From NCBI GenBank assembly GCA_951640195.1, contig OX621175.1, forward strand, positions 930,001 to 994,000: DNA of 64,000 nt, given 5' to 3'. Source of the DNA: Porpolomopsis calyptriformis. Lineage: Eukaryota; Basidiomycota; Agaricomycetes; Agaricales; Hygrophoraceae. The notes below the pieces were generated by a model that searched no databases, had not been told where the DNA came from, and saw nothing but the letters and a program-made list of their open reading frames with translations. Position numbers and translations under genes: made by a program. This document shows positions 20,501 through 35,893 of this stretch, piece after piece (positions within the stretch are counted from its first letter, which is position 1; each line of letters opens with the position of its first letter).

Positions 20501-22188
20501 GCATAATTCAACTTGGTGTAACACGTATCGCCGAGTGACCTGGTCCAATTCGCTTGATTTAAACACGGTGGTGATATGACTCTCCGGTCGACTTGTCACC
20601 AAGAATTTCAATGGGGACAGTTCATCGACATGACGAGAGAGTGACGATAAGATGACTGAGGTTGTCCCAGTCTCCTTGCACTCGTCGAGTGCATCTAATA
20701 CAATAAGGCATGGAGAGAACGAGTCCTGGAGTGTTCGGAGAGGTTTTACAATGAGTTCCTGGAGTTGATATGGGGGGGTCGTGTGGCCAATGTCAGGATT
20801 GGATTTCATAGCACGAGTAACCTCCGCTCGGAATAACGGGCTAAACATCCCAAGCTGGTAGGCGATACTAGTGAAGATCATATTCGGATTGCTGCAATCT
20901 GCATCGTCACGAGAGCAGAAGAAGCTCGCACCAAGAACATCAAATGCTCTGCATACCTCTGCAACGGTGTAAGCAATCGTGGTTTTTCCTGTCCCAGCTG
21001 ATCCGTTGATCCAAAAGATACAGGTGTTCGCTCCGACAGTATTGGCTTCTCTGCCTTGAATGGGACCGAATTGAGATTGCGAATCACCAACGCCAACCCA
21101 GCAAAAAATTTGATCAAGAACATCTGCTCTTGTGCCTTCTAAACATTGCGCTCGATCTTTGCAATTGAACGGAGAAAAGATGGCATGTGGGGGGTGCTCA
21201 TCTAGAATGACCCCGTCATTTTCATCGTATATCGATAACTGCCAACACCTACCTTTGGTGTCTAACCTAGCATTAATTCTCTGAAGGGCAGGAGGTAAGA
21301 GCGCAGTCATGACAGAAAGTGCGTGGTCAGCTTGCACCTGAAATTGGCTTGTTGTAGTTTCGTGAAGATTGTCTATTTGCTCTTGGGTTCTGACAGCATG
21401 TTGCTCGGTTCTAACAGCATGTTGCTCACTCCTGGCGGCATGTTCCACCATCATGACGGCGTGTTCCTCCGTCTTGGCGGCATGTTTCTGGAAGTACGTG
21501 AGGTCCCATTGCGGTAAAGCAAGAAATTACCACACCTCAAGTGCGGATTCAATGGCAACTGTAGTTTCTACCTGCACATAGCCCCGCAACAATCCATATC
21601 ATTGAATGGTCCAATCACGCAAGCAAATAGCCCTACCATAAACGTTTGCATTGACCATGTAATCGTCTGGATGTGGCCGCTAATCAACTGCGCGTCATCG
21701 TCAGAGTGGATGAAGCGCCTTATAGCATGTCGGGACGCCATTTTCCGTAGTCCTTCTAATGCCGTATTCGATGCACTATAGAAGCACAGATGAAGCTGGT
21801 TCATTGTGGTATGAAGGAAGCGTACCTGAACAAACGATTGATTCGGTCAATTGCCACGGGAGAAAGTGCCCCGCCATCCTTTGAATTCTCAAGGACTAGG
21901 TTGAAATCCTGGATCTGCTTCGAGAGTCTTTCGATGTCGTCTGCGTTTTGAGATGTTTTCTGCATCGCTCATCAAAAAGCGTAAATATACAGAACAGTTG
22001 CGAACTACCTTGATAACGTCTAGAACGAGTAGCAGACCACCTATGCTTGCTTTTAGGCCAGGCACTGCAGCGTCACCTGCTGCCTCTTTGGTGATTCGGA
22101 GAGTTGTTTGCAGAGCACTAACAGCCGTGGAACACGCCTGCTTCAACTTCTCTTTGTTCGCTAACTTTGCTTTGACTGAGTGGAGCAT
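17556..22188 (-). CDS. NACHT-WD40 NLR-like protein (copy B), apparently intact
   Basis: STAND NTPase of the fungal NLR type. Exons 22009-22188, 21826-21959, 21637-21775, 21536-21571, 19613-21487 and 17556-19562; all phases agree and give about 1456 aa. The N-terminal about 200 residues are helical (KAKLANKEKLKQA, IERLSKQIQDF, repeated E-H-A-x-R/K segments), predicted coiled coil. NACHT: Walker A NGSAGTGKTT, Walker B CLIVLDALDEC, sensor FLVTSRPE. Then a winged-helix-like linker and 12 regular WD40 repeats of 42 aa plus a degenerate end. By analogy with Podospora HET-E/HET-D, ligand binding to the WD40 ring could trigger NACHT oligomerisation and incompatibility or defence; this is inference. 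The broken paralogue is at 7.1-10 kb. Confidence 0.88.
17800..19340 (-). repeat. Homogenised WD40 coding repeats, 126-bp period
   Basis: Twelve consecutive 126-bp units encode GHS-x-W-V-x-SVAFSPDG-x-RIVSGS-x-D-x-T-x-RLWD blocks. Units are very alike at DNA level except at a few codons after GHS, after the DG turn, and in the S-x-D-x-T loop. The pattern fits concerted evolution with diversifying sites. Confidence 0.85.
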
Positions 22189-23573
22189 TGGCAGAGAGTA
22201 GGATGGATGTGAGACGGAGCAAGGACGATTAAGCGCGTAAAAGGCACATGCATCGCCACTGTCCGAAAAAACAATCAGCCTGGGCCCGGATATGTGCGGT
22301 ACATCACACCCATGTCTAAAGTTGGTGCAAGAAACTCCCCGAGAAAGGCCACTCTTCTCTCGTGTTGTCGGGATGATTAATAATATTGTGTGTTGAAGGC
22401 ATAATAATTGCTAAGAATATCAGGCACACATTTATATTAAAAAAGCAAAGTTGGCAAGCTGACGCACCCCAAGTGGGAGGTTGGATATAAAGGATCCGAG
22501 AAGTAATTTTGAGCCGAATACTTGGCTGGGGTCAAGTGCCCTCCCGTCTGTTATCGAGGCTAGAATTCCATTGGGTTCTCGTTCTGATTCAAAAGACTGG
22601 GTAGCTTAGGCCTGGAGTAATTAATATCCCCGTTGCGCACGGAATTGACCAGTAGTGTTACCGCCTGCCTGAGTTGACAGCGCAAATTGATTTGCTAGTG
22701 CAAATTGAGTTGACTGGGGCATGCTTAGAAATACTTTCCCAGGTGCTTATGGATACCGTTTTAGGCAATTTTGCTGACCAAGTTGAGCACGGTCACAATG
22801 TCACACTATCGCGCCCGCCTTGTCATTGACGTTCACGCATATCCAATCTGTCGCTTTCTGTCTCCTTCTGCCGTCTTTTTGTCCTGCTTACACGGGATAC
22901 TTGGTTTTCGGGGATTGCCGACAGTAGATTTTTGTGTTGGTTCCACTGGTAAGTTCCACTAGAGTAAGATCCACCGATTCTACTAATCAGGTTGAACTAA
23001 GTTAGCAACTCCATTTTTCTAGCAATCGGACTGCGGCTATTCCCGCTTTGAGGTCTCGCCAGCATGTTTCCGCGTGGAATGCGGTGTATATGGGTTTTTT
23101 TCTAGATGTTTGTCTGGATCACGTGATATCGTTCTTTCGGTCCCAGTCTCGTTCACCCCCTTCCCCGACTGAAGCAATTCTGATCCGTAACATAGACCAA
23201 TCCGATTGGAACCACACCACTACAGTTGCGTGCTAGCACCTTGTTGCTTCTATTAGGGACCTCTCAATGCCCTTGCCGCGATCTCTTCTGCCAACTTGCT
23301 CTGTGCCCAGATGGAGGTATCTTGATATCGGAACTTTCGTGAAGCTGCCATCGTGGAATTTGGGCAGCTCCACTCTCCTCAGAAATTGTTCGCCTTTTCT
23401 GCATTTACGGTAACGGTGTTGGTACCGCGTTGGCGGTGAATTATGGCCTCCCCCCCGTCACCCACCCTAGATGGCAAATTCCGAAACCCTACCTTGTGGT
23501 TCTGATATGTATATAAGGCCTCTATCATCAACATCCCCCCCCATTACATCCTTACCCTCTTACCACCACTGCA
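22189..23573. other. Intergenic, only a promoter signal seen
   Basis: About 1.4 kb between the 5' end of NLR copy B and a DUF6699 gene. No protein similarity or RNA gene recognised. The stretch just before 23574 resembles the upstream region of the DUF6699 copy at 38223, so the promoter was duplicated with the gene. Confidence 0.5.
23506..23520 (+). promoter_or_regulatory. TATA box of DUF6699 copy 1
   Basis: tatataagg lies about 60 bp before the ATG at 23574. TATA elements at nearly the same distance precede the other two DUF6699 genes (near 36640 and 38281, minus strand), which supports function. Confidence 0.6.
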
Positions 23574-24263
23574 ATGTACCCCAGCGACACCTACTATACG
23601 ATCCCCCGTGCACTCGTGCCCCACCCGCTGGCCTCCCACCACACATCACCCTCCTCCCCACCCACCCCACCGGCACTAACACCTCCACCACTTAAACACG
23701 CTGGTTCACCATACGCACGCGTACCGCTACCTCCAGTGCCCGAAGACCACTTCCCGCCATCACCGTCGATCAACCGAATTCTAAGGTTTTCATTAAAGCC
23801 CAATATCAGCTTCGATCTCCTCCTTCATCCCTCTACCGTCGTCACTCTTCCCGACCATCGCCCGCTTTCCCTCCTCACACTAGCTGAACCGGCTACCAAC
23901 CCGCCTCTAAAGTTCATGACGATAATCTCCCCTCTCTTGCCGTGGCCGATAACGGTCTCCCCGCCACTGCCTCATAAGGCAAACAAAACCGTGACCGTAT
24001 CCGATGTCCTCTTTGGTATACATCACAGCTTGACCCTTTCGATCACTGCTGCCGAATATGGCCAACTGCCGTCTGAGGATGCCGTGCTTCGGGTAAATGC
24101 GGCATGCGAATGCCGAGTGAAGGACATCACTGATTGGCGGGCACGTGAGGCTGCGAGACAGAAAGGCGTGAAGCGGATTGATTTATTGATGGGTCGTCGC
24201 CGTTTCTTGGGTCTTTCGAGAATGGGGAAGGATCCCGATGTTTTCGTTCTCAACGTCTTATGA
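23574..24263 (+). CDS. DUF6699 domain protein (copy 1)
   Basis: Single-exon protein of 229 aa. The first about 55 residues are Pro/Ser/His-rich and probably disordered (SPSSPPTPPALTPPPL). The rest matches the fungal DUF6699 pattern: RILRFSLKPNISFDLLLHPS, ATNPPLKFMTIISPLLPWPI, VTVSDVLFGIHHSL, and the strongly conserved end RRRFLGLSRMGKDPDVFVLNV. Function is unknown. Two paralogues lie at 35894-36583 and 37552-38223 on the other strand; all three share the Pro-rich lead, the ending and a TATA box. The start is supported by the TATA spacing and by MYSTDT at the same place in copy 3. Confidence 0.85.
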   Translation: MYPSDTYYTIPRALVPHPLASHHTSPSSPPTPPALTPPPLKHAGSPYARVPLPPVPEDHFPPSPSINRILRFSLKPNISFDLLLHPSTVVTLPDHRPLSLLTLAEPATNPPLKFMTIISPLLPWPITVSPPLPHKANKTVTVSDVLFGIHHSLTLSITAAEYGQLPSEDAVLRVNAACECRVKDITDWRAREAARQKGVKRIDLLMGRRRFLGLSRMGKDPDVFVLNVL

Positions 24264-24418
24264 CCCGTCAAGAATGTATCAATTTGATGTGTGGATGCAA
24301 TAAGCTGTGTATCATACTTCTAGTTTGGTTCATGCCGGATACTACCAGATGAACTGCAAGGGAACGAAATTATTTTTTTTCTTGTACACGTGTACGATAA
24401 TGGTCTGTAAGTCCATCT

Positions 24419-27400
24419 TTAAATAATATTTGAACGACATATCGGGCAACTAGACGAGTGACTTGATTCGAACCACTGGCGGCCGCACGCAGTCAATATT
24501 ACCATTACGAGTGTGGGGGAAATAACTTGGACGTACTTTGTAAAGGCAAGAAGAATGGAATCGATTTTTGCACGTTTTGCATGCCGGTTTCGGAAGTGCT
24601 CCTTCCGAGACACTGATGATGCTGTACAAACATCAATCACGACTCGGGGGAACAAGAGGTTGAACTAGCGTGAACAAAAAGACGTACCTATAACAAATCG
24701 GACATTCAACTTGGCCTGCGAAATGAAGAGTGACGTTTTTCTTGAACAGACTAAATCCATCCGCTATATGGCCGTTCTGTGGGAAAACCAAAAAAAAAAA
24801 AGCAATCAATTAGAACTTGCTTTAAATCCCGATTGAAAAGGGGCCGGAACTGACATGAGCTGATATAGTTTGTTGCACACCAAGTTCCCAAGCTCGCCAA
24901 CGTTTCTCCAGGACACCAATTCTCTTCGATTCTTTGATTTCGATCGGGTGGAGAGGCCAATCTGCTGGCATCTTCAGAGTCATCTCAAGTTGATGCTCGT
25001 CTACCAGGTAAGAGGCCGTGACCTCGTTCACAGCGTTCGCCACTTTGATCGCCATATGTTCATCAACGAGCTCGGCCACCGAAGTCGCATTCTTCACATG
25101 CGCCAGTTCCGTCTCGATGAGCACCTGAGAAAAGTGTTGGGTCGTGTAGCTGGTCACACTTGCAAACAGCTGGCGGTCCTTCCGATCGAGGACCCAGGTG
25201 CGGATGAGAGAAGGGACGGTCAAGAGTGATCGATAATAGAGGTGGGCAGCTAAAAGCTGACAGCTGAGCAAGCTTCCGGGGTCACAGACTGCCAAGATCC
25301 GTCAGATCGTGATGGCGACAAGAATGGAAAGTACATACATTGAACATAGTATTCACCCACTGCCCATATGTCAAGTCTGAACGCCTTCGCGATCCCATCA
25401 TACAACTTCAAAAGACCGAGTACGGTGGGGATAAAGTGGGCTGCAATGATATCAAGATTCCGCAGTTGATCCACATAGCTTGATCTAACTTTCAACGACT
25501 GAAATGGGGTTGAGCGGACGCGGTCAGCAAGCTTGCCAACAAACAAACTCACCGCATTCGTGAAAGAGTCGAAGACAATCATCCAACCAAGTAGATAACC
25601 AAATACTTCCTATAGGGATGTCAACGATAGAATGTAACGTAGCTCATATATTCACCTGTCCCCCTCGATCGAGGTCATCTTCGTCGAAGGTTCGTTGGAG
25701 GATCTCAAGAAGCTCAGTAGGCAGTTCAGTTTTGAAAGTTCCCTCTGTATCCACGGCCGCTTCAAGAACAAGATATTCAGTCCGCTTTTGGGCGGCTTGT
25801 TTCGAAAGTTGATACGCCATCTGCTGTACAGTGCCAAAAGAGTCGGTCAAGAGATGACATATCTTTGATGAATGTAGACGTTAGGTGATTTCATAGCCAC
25901 CTTCGGGATGACTCACTGATGACATTGTGGTCTGATCCAATAAGGCTACTGGTATGTCCTGAATGATAGTCAGAGCCAATGCACGGCATGTTGATCGGGG
26001 AACGGAGGAATCAACATTATCTAAAATCAATCAAGGTGAGTCGAAGCTCCGGGAGTACAATCGCATTCAAACCTAATCGCATTGCCACCAAATTTTTCAC
26101 TGATGTCAAAACAGATGCCTGTCTCGCCTGCCAGTCATTTCGCAATGATTTGGTCCCGGAAGCCAAGTTTTGAATGGTGCCGATCAGCCTAAATGTTCGT
26201 GCAAGGGTTGCAAGTGTAGTATCGTCTGCAAACGAGCAATTCTGTATCAATTGTATAAGCAGAACAACCTTAACGAGGATACTCATGTGCAAACCTCGAG
26301 ATTGGTTTCAATCATATCAAAAATGAAGTCCCAATGGGAGCCAGGTACATTCTGCAGAATCGGCGCCAGATGGAAGAATATCAACGTCATAGCACTCTCA
26401 ACCTCTTCGCTGATGTCGTCATCGGATGCGATCCATTGTTGACATGCCTTCATAACATTGACAGCCCTTTGTTGGGATAAGAAGACGATAGTAGAATCAG
26501 GGTCAGGTGCAGTGGCTGCGAGTCTCTGCAGAACTAGCAGGCCCTCTGTGTCTGCTTTGGAGGTCGTGATGCCAAGCATACTTGCCGCCAGCTCGTTTCT
26601 ATATCGATCGAGACGAGGTGGTTCTGGAGCGTATTTGGTGACCGATGTGATTATAGCCGTACAAGTTTGTGGCGCTGGGTGAAGGGAGGGAAGCAAGAGC
26701 CGTTACAGTATGCATTAAGATCGCCTACCTGTTTTCTCGAACTTCCGAGCAAGAAGAATCCAATGGTCTGCCTCTTCCTTTTCTACCTTGTCGAGAATAT
26801 GCTGTAGGACGAGACGTAAAATTCGACACTCTCTCAAGTTATCCGTACCAATAACGCGTTTTAAGAGATCCGCAAGAAAGTGAGCAAGGTTTTCCGAGCT
26901 ATCGACTATCTTGTTGTCCATAACTGCAAAAAGCACTTTTGAACGCCATCCATCATCAGGGGAAGAGGTGAGAAGATAAGTTGTGACTTGTTGAATCTTT
27001 GAAATCAATGCGCTGAGGCCAGCCCCTGAGGCTCGTTCGTTGAATACCGGACTCCGAGCATAAGGGACGCTCAGAAGATCACTCGCGTACAGCTCTAATG
27101 CAAGGAAATGACGTAGGGCCCACATATTGTTCTTTGCAGTTTGACGGTCTTGAATGAATACTTGCAGCAAACCGCTGACCACTCGGGCATACGAGGAATA
27201 GCCTCGGTCATCACATCCGGGAGAAAGAACATGCTTGTTCTTGAACATGGGCGCAGGTGGGATGAGGGGTTCAAGCACAGCCAAGCCTGGACTGATAGGT
27301 TCCGGAGAGAGATCATCGAGAGACTTATCCAAACGGTCGCAGGAAATGAATATGTCGTTGATAAGCATGATACCAATACCAGGACATCCATCTGAGATCA

Positions 27401-30400
27401 TCTGCCATACGTCTTCCGGTCTGGGGAGAGTCAATTGTTAATGAGAACCTCAGGATGCATGTTTGGAATCACCTCGGTCGAGCTTGGGTATCAGCGATCA
27501 GAGCTCTCAACCTTGCTTTGATCTCTTCGATTACGTTGGCAAAGCAATCAGCCGAACCCTCGACTAGCCACCGAGCCCATAAGTTTTGTGCGACGGAAAC
27601 GCTCCGGCTATCACTACAGTCACAACACTTGGGCAGCAAGTAAGCAAGGATAAAGACATCGACCAGCGGGACCATTGTGACTCCAGCTGTAAAAGTGAGT
27701 TGTGGCCAGCGTTCGATAACCGTCTCCATCAGGTCCAACAACACCTCGAAACTGGACAGTGATGTAGTGGAATTGTGAAGGGCGTGATCAACTTGCAGGG
27801 AGAAGGCTGAATTAATGCTCTGGAGCTGCGCGTGGAAACTGGTGTCCGACAGAAAATATTCTTGACATAGGTTAGTAAGTGACTTTAACGGAGCATCAAA
27901 TAAATGCTCACGTGCGGTCCGCAATAATTGGCAGAGCGGATCCATCTGTGGACTACTTGTAGGTGAGCGAAGAACACCTTCAAGCAGCTTTCCGACCATC
28001 ACGTCTAACTCGTTGGCTCTTGGCCTGAGGTAACTTGGGAGTAGACCTTTCCGAGCCGCGTCCAACAAAGGCAAGAAAACTTCCTGTGAGAATGTAGACT
28101 GTTGAGATGTTCCAGAAAGTAGAGCATGCCACAATTCCAGGGTCCGGTCTTGATCTTGACGATGGGAGAAATAGGCCAGCAGTAGTGAAGGAGATGCGGA
28201 CAATAGACGATATGCATTAATGGTCAGCAATTGGTCCACGCGCTACATGGTCGTGGGAGGACACCCAATTTAGACATCGAAACCGAGAGCTAAAAAATGA
28301 TAATCGCACCGCGGAGAATTCTGTATCATCAAATAAGACTGCTCCGAATGTATTAAGGATGTTGACAAGGGGTATAACCCCGTTCGTGATTGCCAATACG
28401 TCAGACTCTTCGACACCCAAGACTACTTCACACTGATTCAAAGAGGTGTGTGAAATGTCTCCGATTAAAGAATGCGTGGCTATCCAAGGTGTTGTTCCCT
28501 CCCCAAAGACTTGACTGAAAGTTTCAAGGAATACTGGCGCGAGGATGGAAGAGCCAGACTGGGCAGAGCAAGCTTGATCGAGTATTAACACCGAGAGTGT
28601 GCTCCACGCTGCTCGGAACAGATCTTACGAGTGATGTGCATGAGCGAGAATGATGAAACGTTAACATTCAAAGGATGCAAACCTTCATCGATGTCATTCA
28701 GTGAGACCAATGTTTGTGCCACAAGCTTCCCGGCGGCAGATTCCTCTGCTCGTAATTGTCTAGAAACCATCCCATCCCAGGCTCTCCGAAATTGATCATT
28801 GATTAGGTTTTTTAGCCGTTCATCTTGGCCTGCTTGAGTGTTCTCTTCCGGTGGATTACCCAGCAAGAGTTCGGCATGGCCTTTAGCTCCTTTCCGAATT
28901 CGCTTGACTAAGAATACCAGGCATTCGAGTAAAGATGAAAGAAAAGCTGCCGACGTAGTTGCCCGCTCAAGGGAGCTGAGAGCGCGACCGTCGACGGCGG
29001 CCCAGAACGATGTGAAAAAATCCAAGATAGGTGGGGAAGAAGGGGAGGATGCAAGAATCTGCTCAATAAGGTCCGGTCAAATCGAATACGGTTGTAAAGA
29101 GACTTGAAACATACCTGAGAAGGTATGGTGGACAATATAATTACCACAGTGGGGTAGCCATCTCGCGGCGATCCGGAGCAGCCTAATTCGAGAAATTGAA
29201 GAAATTCTTGGTACGCTAAGGATTTCCTAGGAATTTCGACAAGTGGGAGAATTTGTGGGTTGGCAGCCGTCCCGCGGTCACTGACGTCATCGTCTGTATC
29301 TGGATCTTCTTCATCATTATGGCCAGATTGAGATGCAAGATCGATATCCCAAGCGTTGGGAAATTCTGCAATCGCAACATGGTGAGAGTTGAAAGCCATT
29401 GGCTCGAAACTAAACACGACATACCTCTCAAAAACGAAAGTAGAGGTTGCCACATAACTCCACGAACCGTAGCATCCGGTTCAACCCATGCGGATCGCAA
29501 AACTGCAGAACTCAAGGTGGACAATAGTGGCTCTATCGTGCCTATTTCGGGGGAGAAAATGCTTGAGTTGGGGTAAAATGGAGAATAGTAACACACCTTT
29601 CCAATTTCGCAACAACGACTGCAGAACGGACCAGGCAGACCTCCGTACGAGAGGTTGGCCATACCCGAAGTTATCCATCTGGGCAATCGGAGAAGTCTGG
29701 TCAAAGTGCAAAGAGGTCCATACTGCAGGGTTGGATAAGAAATCCATCAGCTCCTTAACAGAGGCGGAGTGAGGGCCATCCACGCGTTTGTCTTGAAAAT
29801 GTTTGGTCAGTTGTTGATCGATCTTGAAAATAAATCTCCTACCCAAAATCCATCCGATTGCACCAAATGAGCCTATTCTAATTCTGGCATTTCGATCTTG
29901 CTCACTCTCCTCTTCCTCTTCAATTTTCGACCACGAGACTGAGTCGGTGCTGTCTCTCTTCTGCGGTAAATTGGACCGACCTGAGGCCTTTTTTGGCGGG
30001 GTAGGAGCAATCACGGGCTGTGTAGGATTTAGATACGAGTAGACACCGCTTGGATCTAGGAGCCCCTTTTGAACGAATGATTGAAGACGAGCGATAAGAG
30101 TTTCGGGAGGGAGAAGCTTCCCCGATTGTTCGGCGTCAACAAGGGAGAAGGCGTCATTCCATGACTTGATCGCATGAGAGGAGACTTGACGATCGATATG
30201 CGCGGCCACATACCACGTTCCAAGTATGTATTCGCATTGGTATAGGGAAGCCGTGTTGCGGAGAAAAAAGGACATTTGGTCCCGAACCTCAGGAATGTGA
30301 AGGAGTGAGAATTGGAGGGAGGCTGTCGAAAGACGGACACGATGGGATGGGTTCATAAATAGAGCGGAAACATGGTGAAGCTTTTAGCGTAACTAAGATG

Positions 30401-30833
30401 TAAATATAAGAGGACGCTAAACATGCAAAAGACGCACCCACACCGGTAACATCAACACCAACGTAGACGATAGAGAATCGTCGTCGCCCCTTTTCTTGCA
30501 CTTGTCCACCCACCCAGATTGCAGCTCTTCTAAAGAATTTATCTTCGTCTGAGTGCTCTTCTTTCCTAGCTTACGAAGCACCACAAGGAGGTCAGGGGGA
30601 AGGAGGTGAGCTAATCCCATCGTATCAAGAGGATCGGGTTGAAGAGGTGGTGGTTTGACAGGAGGAATGTAGATCTTTTGCCTAGGTTCCTTTTTCTTTC
30701 CCTTGTCTTTCGTCTTGAACTTCTTCTGTTTCTCCAAAGGTTCGTCGATTTGCAAAGGCCCTGCGGCTTTGCGGGCATGTTTCTTGCGCGTTGCGGCAGT
30801 TGCGGAAGAGGAACTCTTTCCCCCCTTGGCCAT
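24419..30833 (-). CDS. LTN1: Listerin-like E3 ubiquitin ligase
   Basis: Large multi-exon gene spanning 6.4 kb. Listerin binds stalled 60S ribosomes in the ribosome quality control complex and ubiquitinates the nascent chain. The N-terminus is lysine-rich, then MGLAHLLPPDLLVVLRKLGK and TKINSLEELQSGW, the conserved listerin start. The middle is helical HEAT-like sequence with no strong motif. The C-terminal RING is clear once introns are removed: VECPICYS, then ACKTCKNRFHSSCLYKWF, then SCPICRSNII at the end; one intron separates CPICYS from the next pair of ligands and another splits YK from WF. Main coding blocks are near 30430-30833, 29480-30356, 28590-29450, 27470-28590, 26715-27434, 25650-26690 and 24419-25580. 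I did not fix every junction. No lesion noticed. Confidence 0.88.
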
Positions 30834-31603
30834 ACTTGATGCTTGCAAAGAGTAACGAGAACGAAAGCAGAAATGTGAATCAAAAGCGCACCGGAGTCAG
30901 TCGCAGCGGCAGCGTGCGATCCAAAAAAGGGAATTATGACGACCGTCCTCGAGGTGATTGCAAAACTTCCCATCCCCTCGATGTCTCCAGACATCAAAGT
31001 CCATCGTCATATCCAATCTTCCCGACCGTCGGCAATGCTTGTATGTGATGGCTCTCTTTGGTTTAATTCTCAATCCGTTTGCAAATCTTTAGGGGTGACG
31101 AGTTCCCATCGCTCGCTGGGAGAATCTCGGCCAAAACCGATCATACCTCGATGACACTATGTTTTCGTGATTTCGGAACAGCATTTTGCTCCTGTCAAAA
31201 CCTTTCGCAACGATCTAACGGCCCCACGAGCATTCTAGGCCGAGTTCACACACGGAGCTTGCTTCTGATTCGACCTTCACCACGGTACCGTAGAGATTAG
31301 TGTCGGATTCCACGGCTCTGATAAATAACCGAAGGTCTTGTGTCCAAACTACCCACCGATTTGCTGGTTATCTCTATCCTTTTCTGTTGCCTTTCCTGTC
31401 TACAGGGCCAGGCACATGAGAATCCATCAATGAAGTGTGGAGTTCTTGCTACGGTCCGAAGGATGAGCATACATCATCATGCGGAACACAGCTTTGGCTG
31501 GGTGTACGATTCTGCCACTTCTATGCTAGCCCTTCTCAGGGCAATCCTCCACGTATAAAGAGCCTGAGAAACCCGCCAGTCGAGCTGCGATATCCCCTCC
31601 ATC
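30834..31603. other. Divergent intergenic region LTN1/GDH
   Basis: About 770 bp between the start codons of LTN1 (minus) and the glutamate dehydrogenase (plus). It should hold both promoters. No convincing gene is present; open frames here do not resemble known proteins. Confidence 0.5.
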
Positions 31604-33588
<1,985 letters not shown>

Positions 33589-33761
33589 ATCGGTCTGACA
33601 TTTCTACCCACTCCCCCCTCCGAAGAAAAGAAAAACATATAATTGTATGATTGCATGCCACCTTCGTATAGCCGGATGTACTTGTATATTGGAAGCGTCC
33701 CCGGCAGTAGGATTACACCATGGTATATTATGCCCTCATGACAATGCCCCAATATTATCGA

Positions 33762-35696
33762 TCATTGATTTCTGTCCATATCGATGTCGTGGTCTTCTTC
33801 CACGTCATCGACGCTGATGCTTGCTGCCGGGCGCCAGACATTCCCCTCCGTCGCCTTCCACAAACGAATCCGTCCGTCGTTCCCAGCAGATGACAGAACG
33901 GTGCTACACATCCAACCAGAAGCTCGAGTTAACCAAAGGGCGTGGCAGTTAAACTCACCCTGTAATATTCCACTCGACTCTGTTAACTGTTGATCTAGAG
34001 AAGAACGCGGTTGATCAGCTCCGGGCACAAACACCCAACGAGCACATTTCCCTCTCAGCGCGACACCTACTTGTTATGGTCGAAATCGGCCACGACGGTC
34101 GCCGTCCACCTGGCATCCTCCCCATCGCCCACATCGTCCACGAGGTCGTCGTCGTCCGCGGCAGGCTTGACGCGCCAGATGCGCACCCGTCCGTCGCGTC
34201 CCCCGGTGGCTATGAGATGGAACGACCGCCCGCAGGTGGGCGCCCACGCGACGCAGGTGATCGCGAACGGAGGCGGCCCGTGGACTTCTGGGACAGCGGA
34301 AGAGGAAGAGGCAGCAGCAGAAGCAGCAGTAGCAGTTACTGCTACCGCCGCTCCCGTTGTTGCCGTGGAGGTGGCGGGTCTACTGGTTTGGCCATCGGAA
34401 GGTATTTGGCTCGGGGCAGGTGACGGATCGAGCTTCAAAAGGACTTTGGGATGTCTGGGCGATGACAATTGCATGATCTAAAAGCAAGGACGAAAGCGAA
34501 ACAACATCAGCCTGTTGAGAGCCTGAGGATGAAAAGGAGACTTGTTTATCAATCCCCGTACGTTGATGACACCGCGCACACCACATCCGACGGCGATGAC
34601 CTCCCCCCAATACTTGTCTTTGCACCAAGATATGCACCAGCCGCCGTCTGCCTCGGGATTTCCCGTCCCTGCTTTGCTCTGGAGGCTTTGCTGTAACGCT
34701 TGGGCGACGAGGAAGGGCGAGGCACCGTCGAGGGTGGAAGTGGTTTGTGTGGGTGTGGCCAGGGCGAGCGTCTGGGTGCGAGAGAGCAGGGATGGGGATG
34801 AGGCGGAACGGAGGCCGGGGATGTCGATTTCCTGTACGAGTTGCCAAGTTGTGAGAGGTGGTTGCTCGAAAGATTCGTAGATACGGAGATAGTTGTCGGT
34901 GGAAATAGTAGCCTATGGGGTGAATTAACATGTTGAGTGGCTTTGCGGTGGTGAGGGATGTTGATGATCGAGTTGAACAATTGCGTCGAGACAGAACATG
35001 GCACTCAATATCAGTTGAGTGGAATTGTAACCACTTTCTGTCCCGACGCGATGGGGACCGCCATAGACCAGCAGCCAAAATAAAAGTACAGGAAAGGTGG
35101 ACGACTCACCAACTTCAATCCAAAATAATGAGGCGCGAATTCGACTGCTCTCACCGTTCCCTTCGCTTCCAGCAACGTAGCGACCTCTCTCCACTGCGAG
35201 CTGGGGGCCGGGGAGTGGGTCGCGTCCCGGGTCTCATTCTCACTTGCTTGTCGCGAATGGGCGTGGGCCTGAGTGACAGCGGGCTGTTGCATCCAGACTT
35301 TCACCGTGCGATCGAACGAGGAGGAGGCGATGATACGGCCAAACTCTGGATGGGCCCAACTCAGCTTGGAGACTGCGGCATCGTGCGCCTGGTTGTTGAC
35401 GAATGAAAATCGATTCAGACGACTAAAACGTGAAAACCGGGAGGACGAGGGTTTACCTTCCAGTCGTCTTCGACACCCCAGGCGCCACTCTGCTCGTCAA
35501 GCGTCCATATGATTATCCTGTACGAACACAAAAAAAAAAAAAAGAATTTTAAGTTGTGAGAGAATGTCGGGGCGTGACGAAAAGGATGAAACCGTTTGTC
35601 TAAACCACAGGTTGCGAGACGAAGGCCATAGAGATCATACGAGGCGTCGGTAATGAGATCGTTGTGCTCGCTCTTGATGAGGGTGGTTTGAATCAT
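33762..35696 (-). CDS. SEH1: Nucleoporin SEH1 (WD40 coat protein)
   Basis: WD40 protein of the Y-shaped nuclear pore coat and, in yeast, the SEA complex. CDS complement(join(33762..33903,33959..33994,34071..34477,34562..34912,35110..35388,35457..35517,35593..35696)), 459 aa; all phases agree. Start SEHNDLITDASYDLYGLRLA then DKRIIIWTLDEQ; AHDAAVSKLSWAHPEFGRI and SSSFDRTVKVW; RAVEFAPHYFGLKLATISTD; LIATGGRDGRVRIWRV; and the diagnostic end VNRVEWNITGTVLSSAGNDG and RIRLWKA. Two Ala/Ser/Thr-rich inserts (between blades 2-3 and 4-5) make it longer than yeast Seh1. The 197-nt intron is long for this window. The first intron uses a weak GTTTCA donor. Confidence 0.92.
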
Positions 35697-35893
35697 GGCC
35701 GGGATTGAACGTGATCGACGGATGACGTGACAGCATTTGCTCAGCCACACGCTTAGCATAATGTTCCACATAGAAACGTATACACAACACCGCAACTTTG
35801 TATGAAACAATTAACAGGTTCGGGGACCATTGACCGAGACCGATGGGTATTATTAGTATGGAATATATGCACGGATAGCTAGTCCGATCTTTC

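Noticed and set aside
30924..31160. Open frames between LTN1 and the glutamate dehydrogenase
   Set aside because: Short, without similarity, and located in a divergent promoter region.
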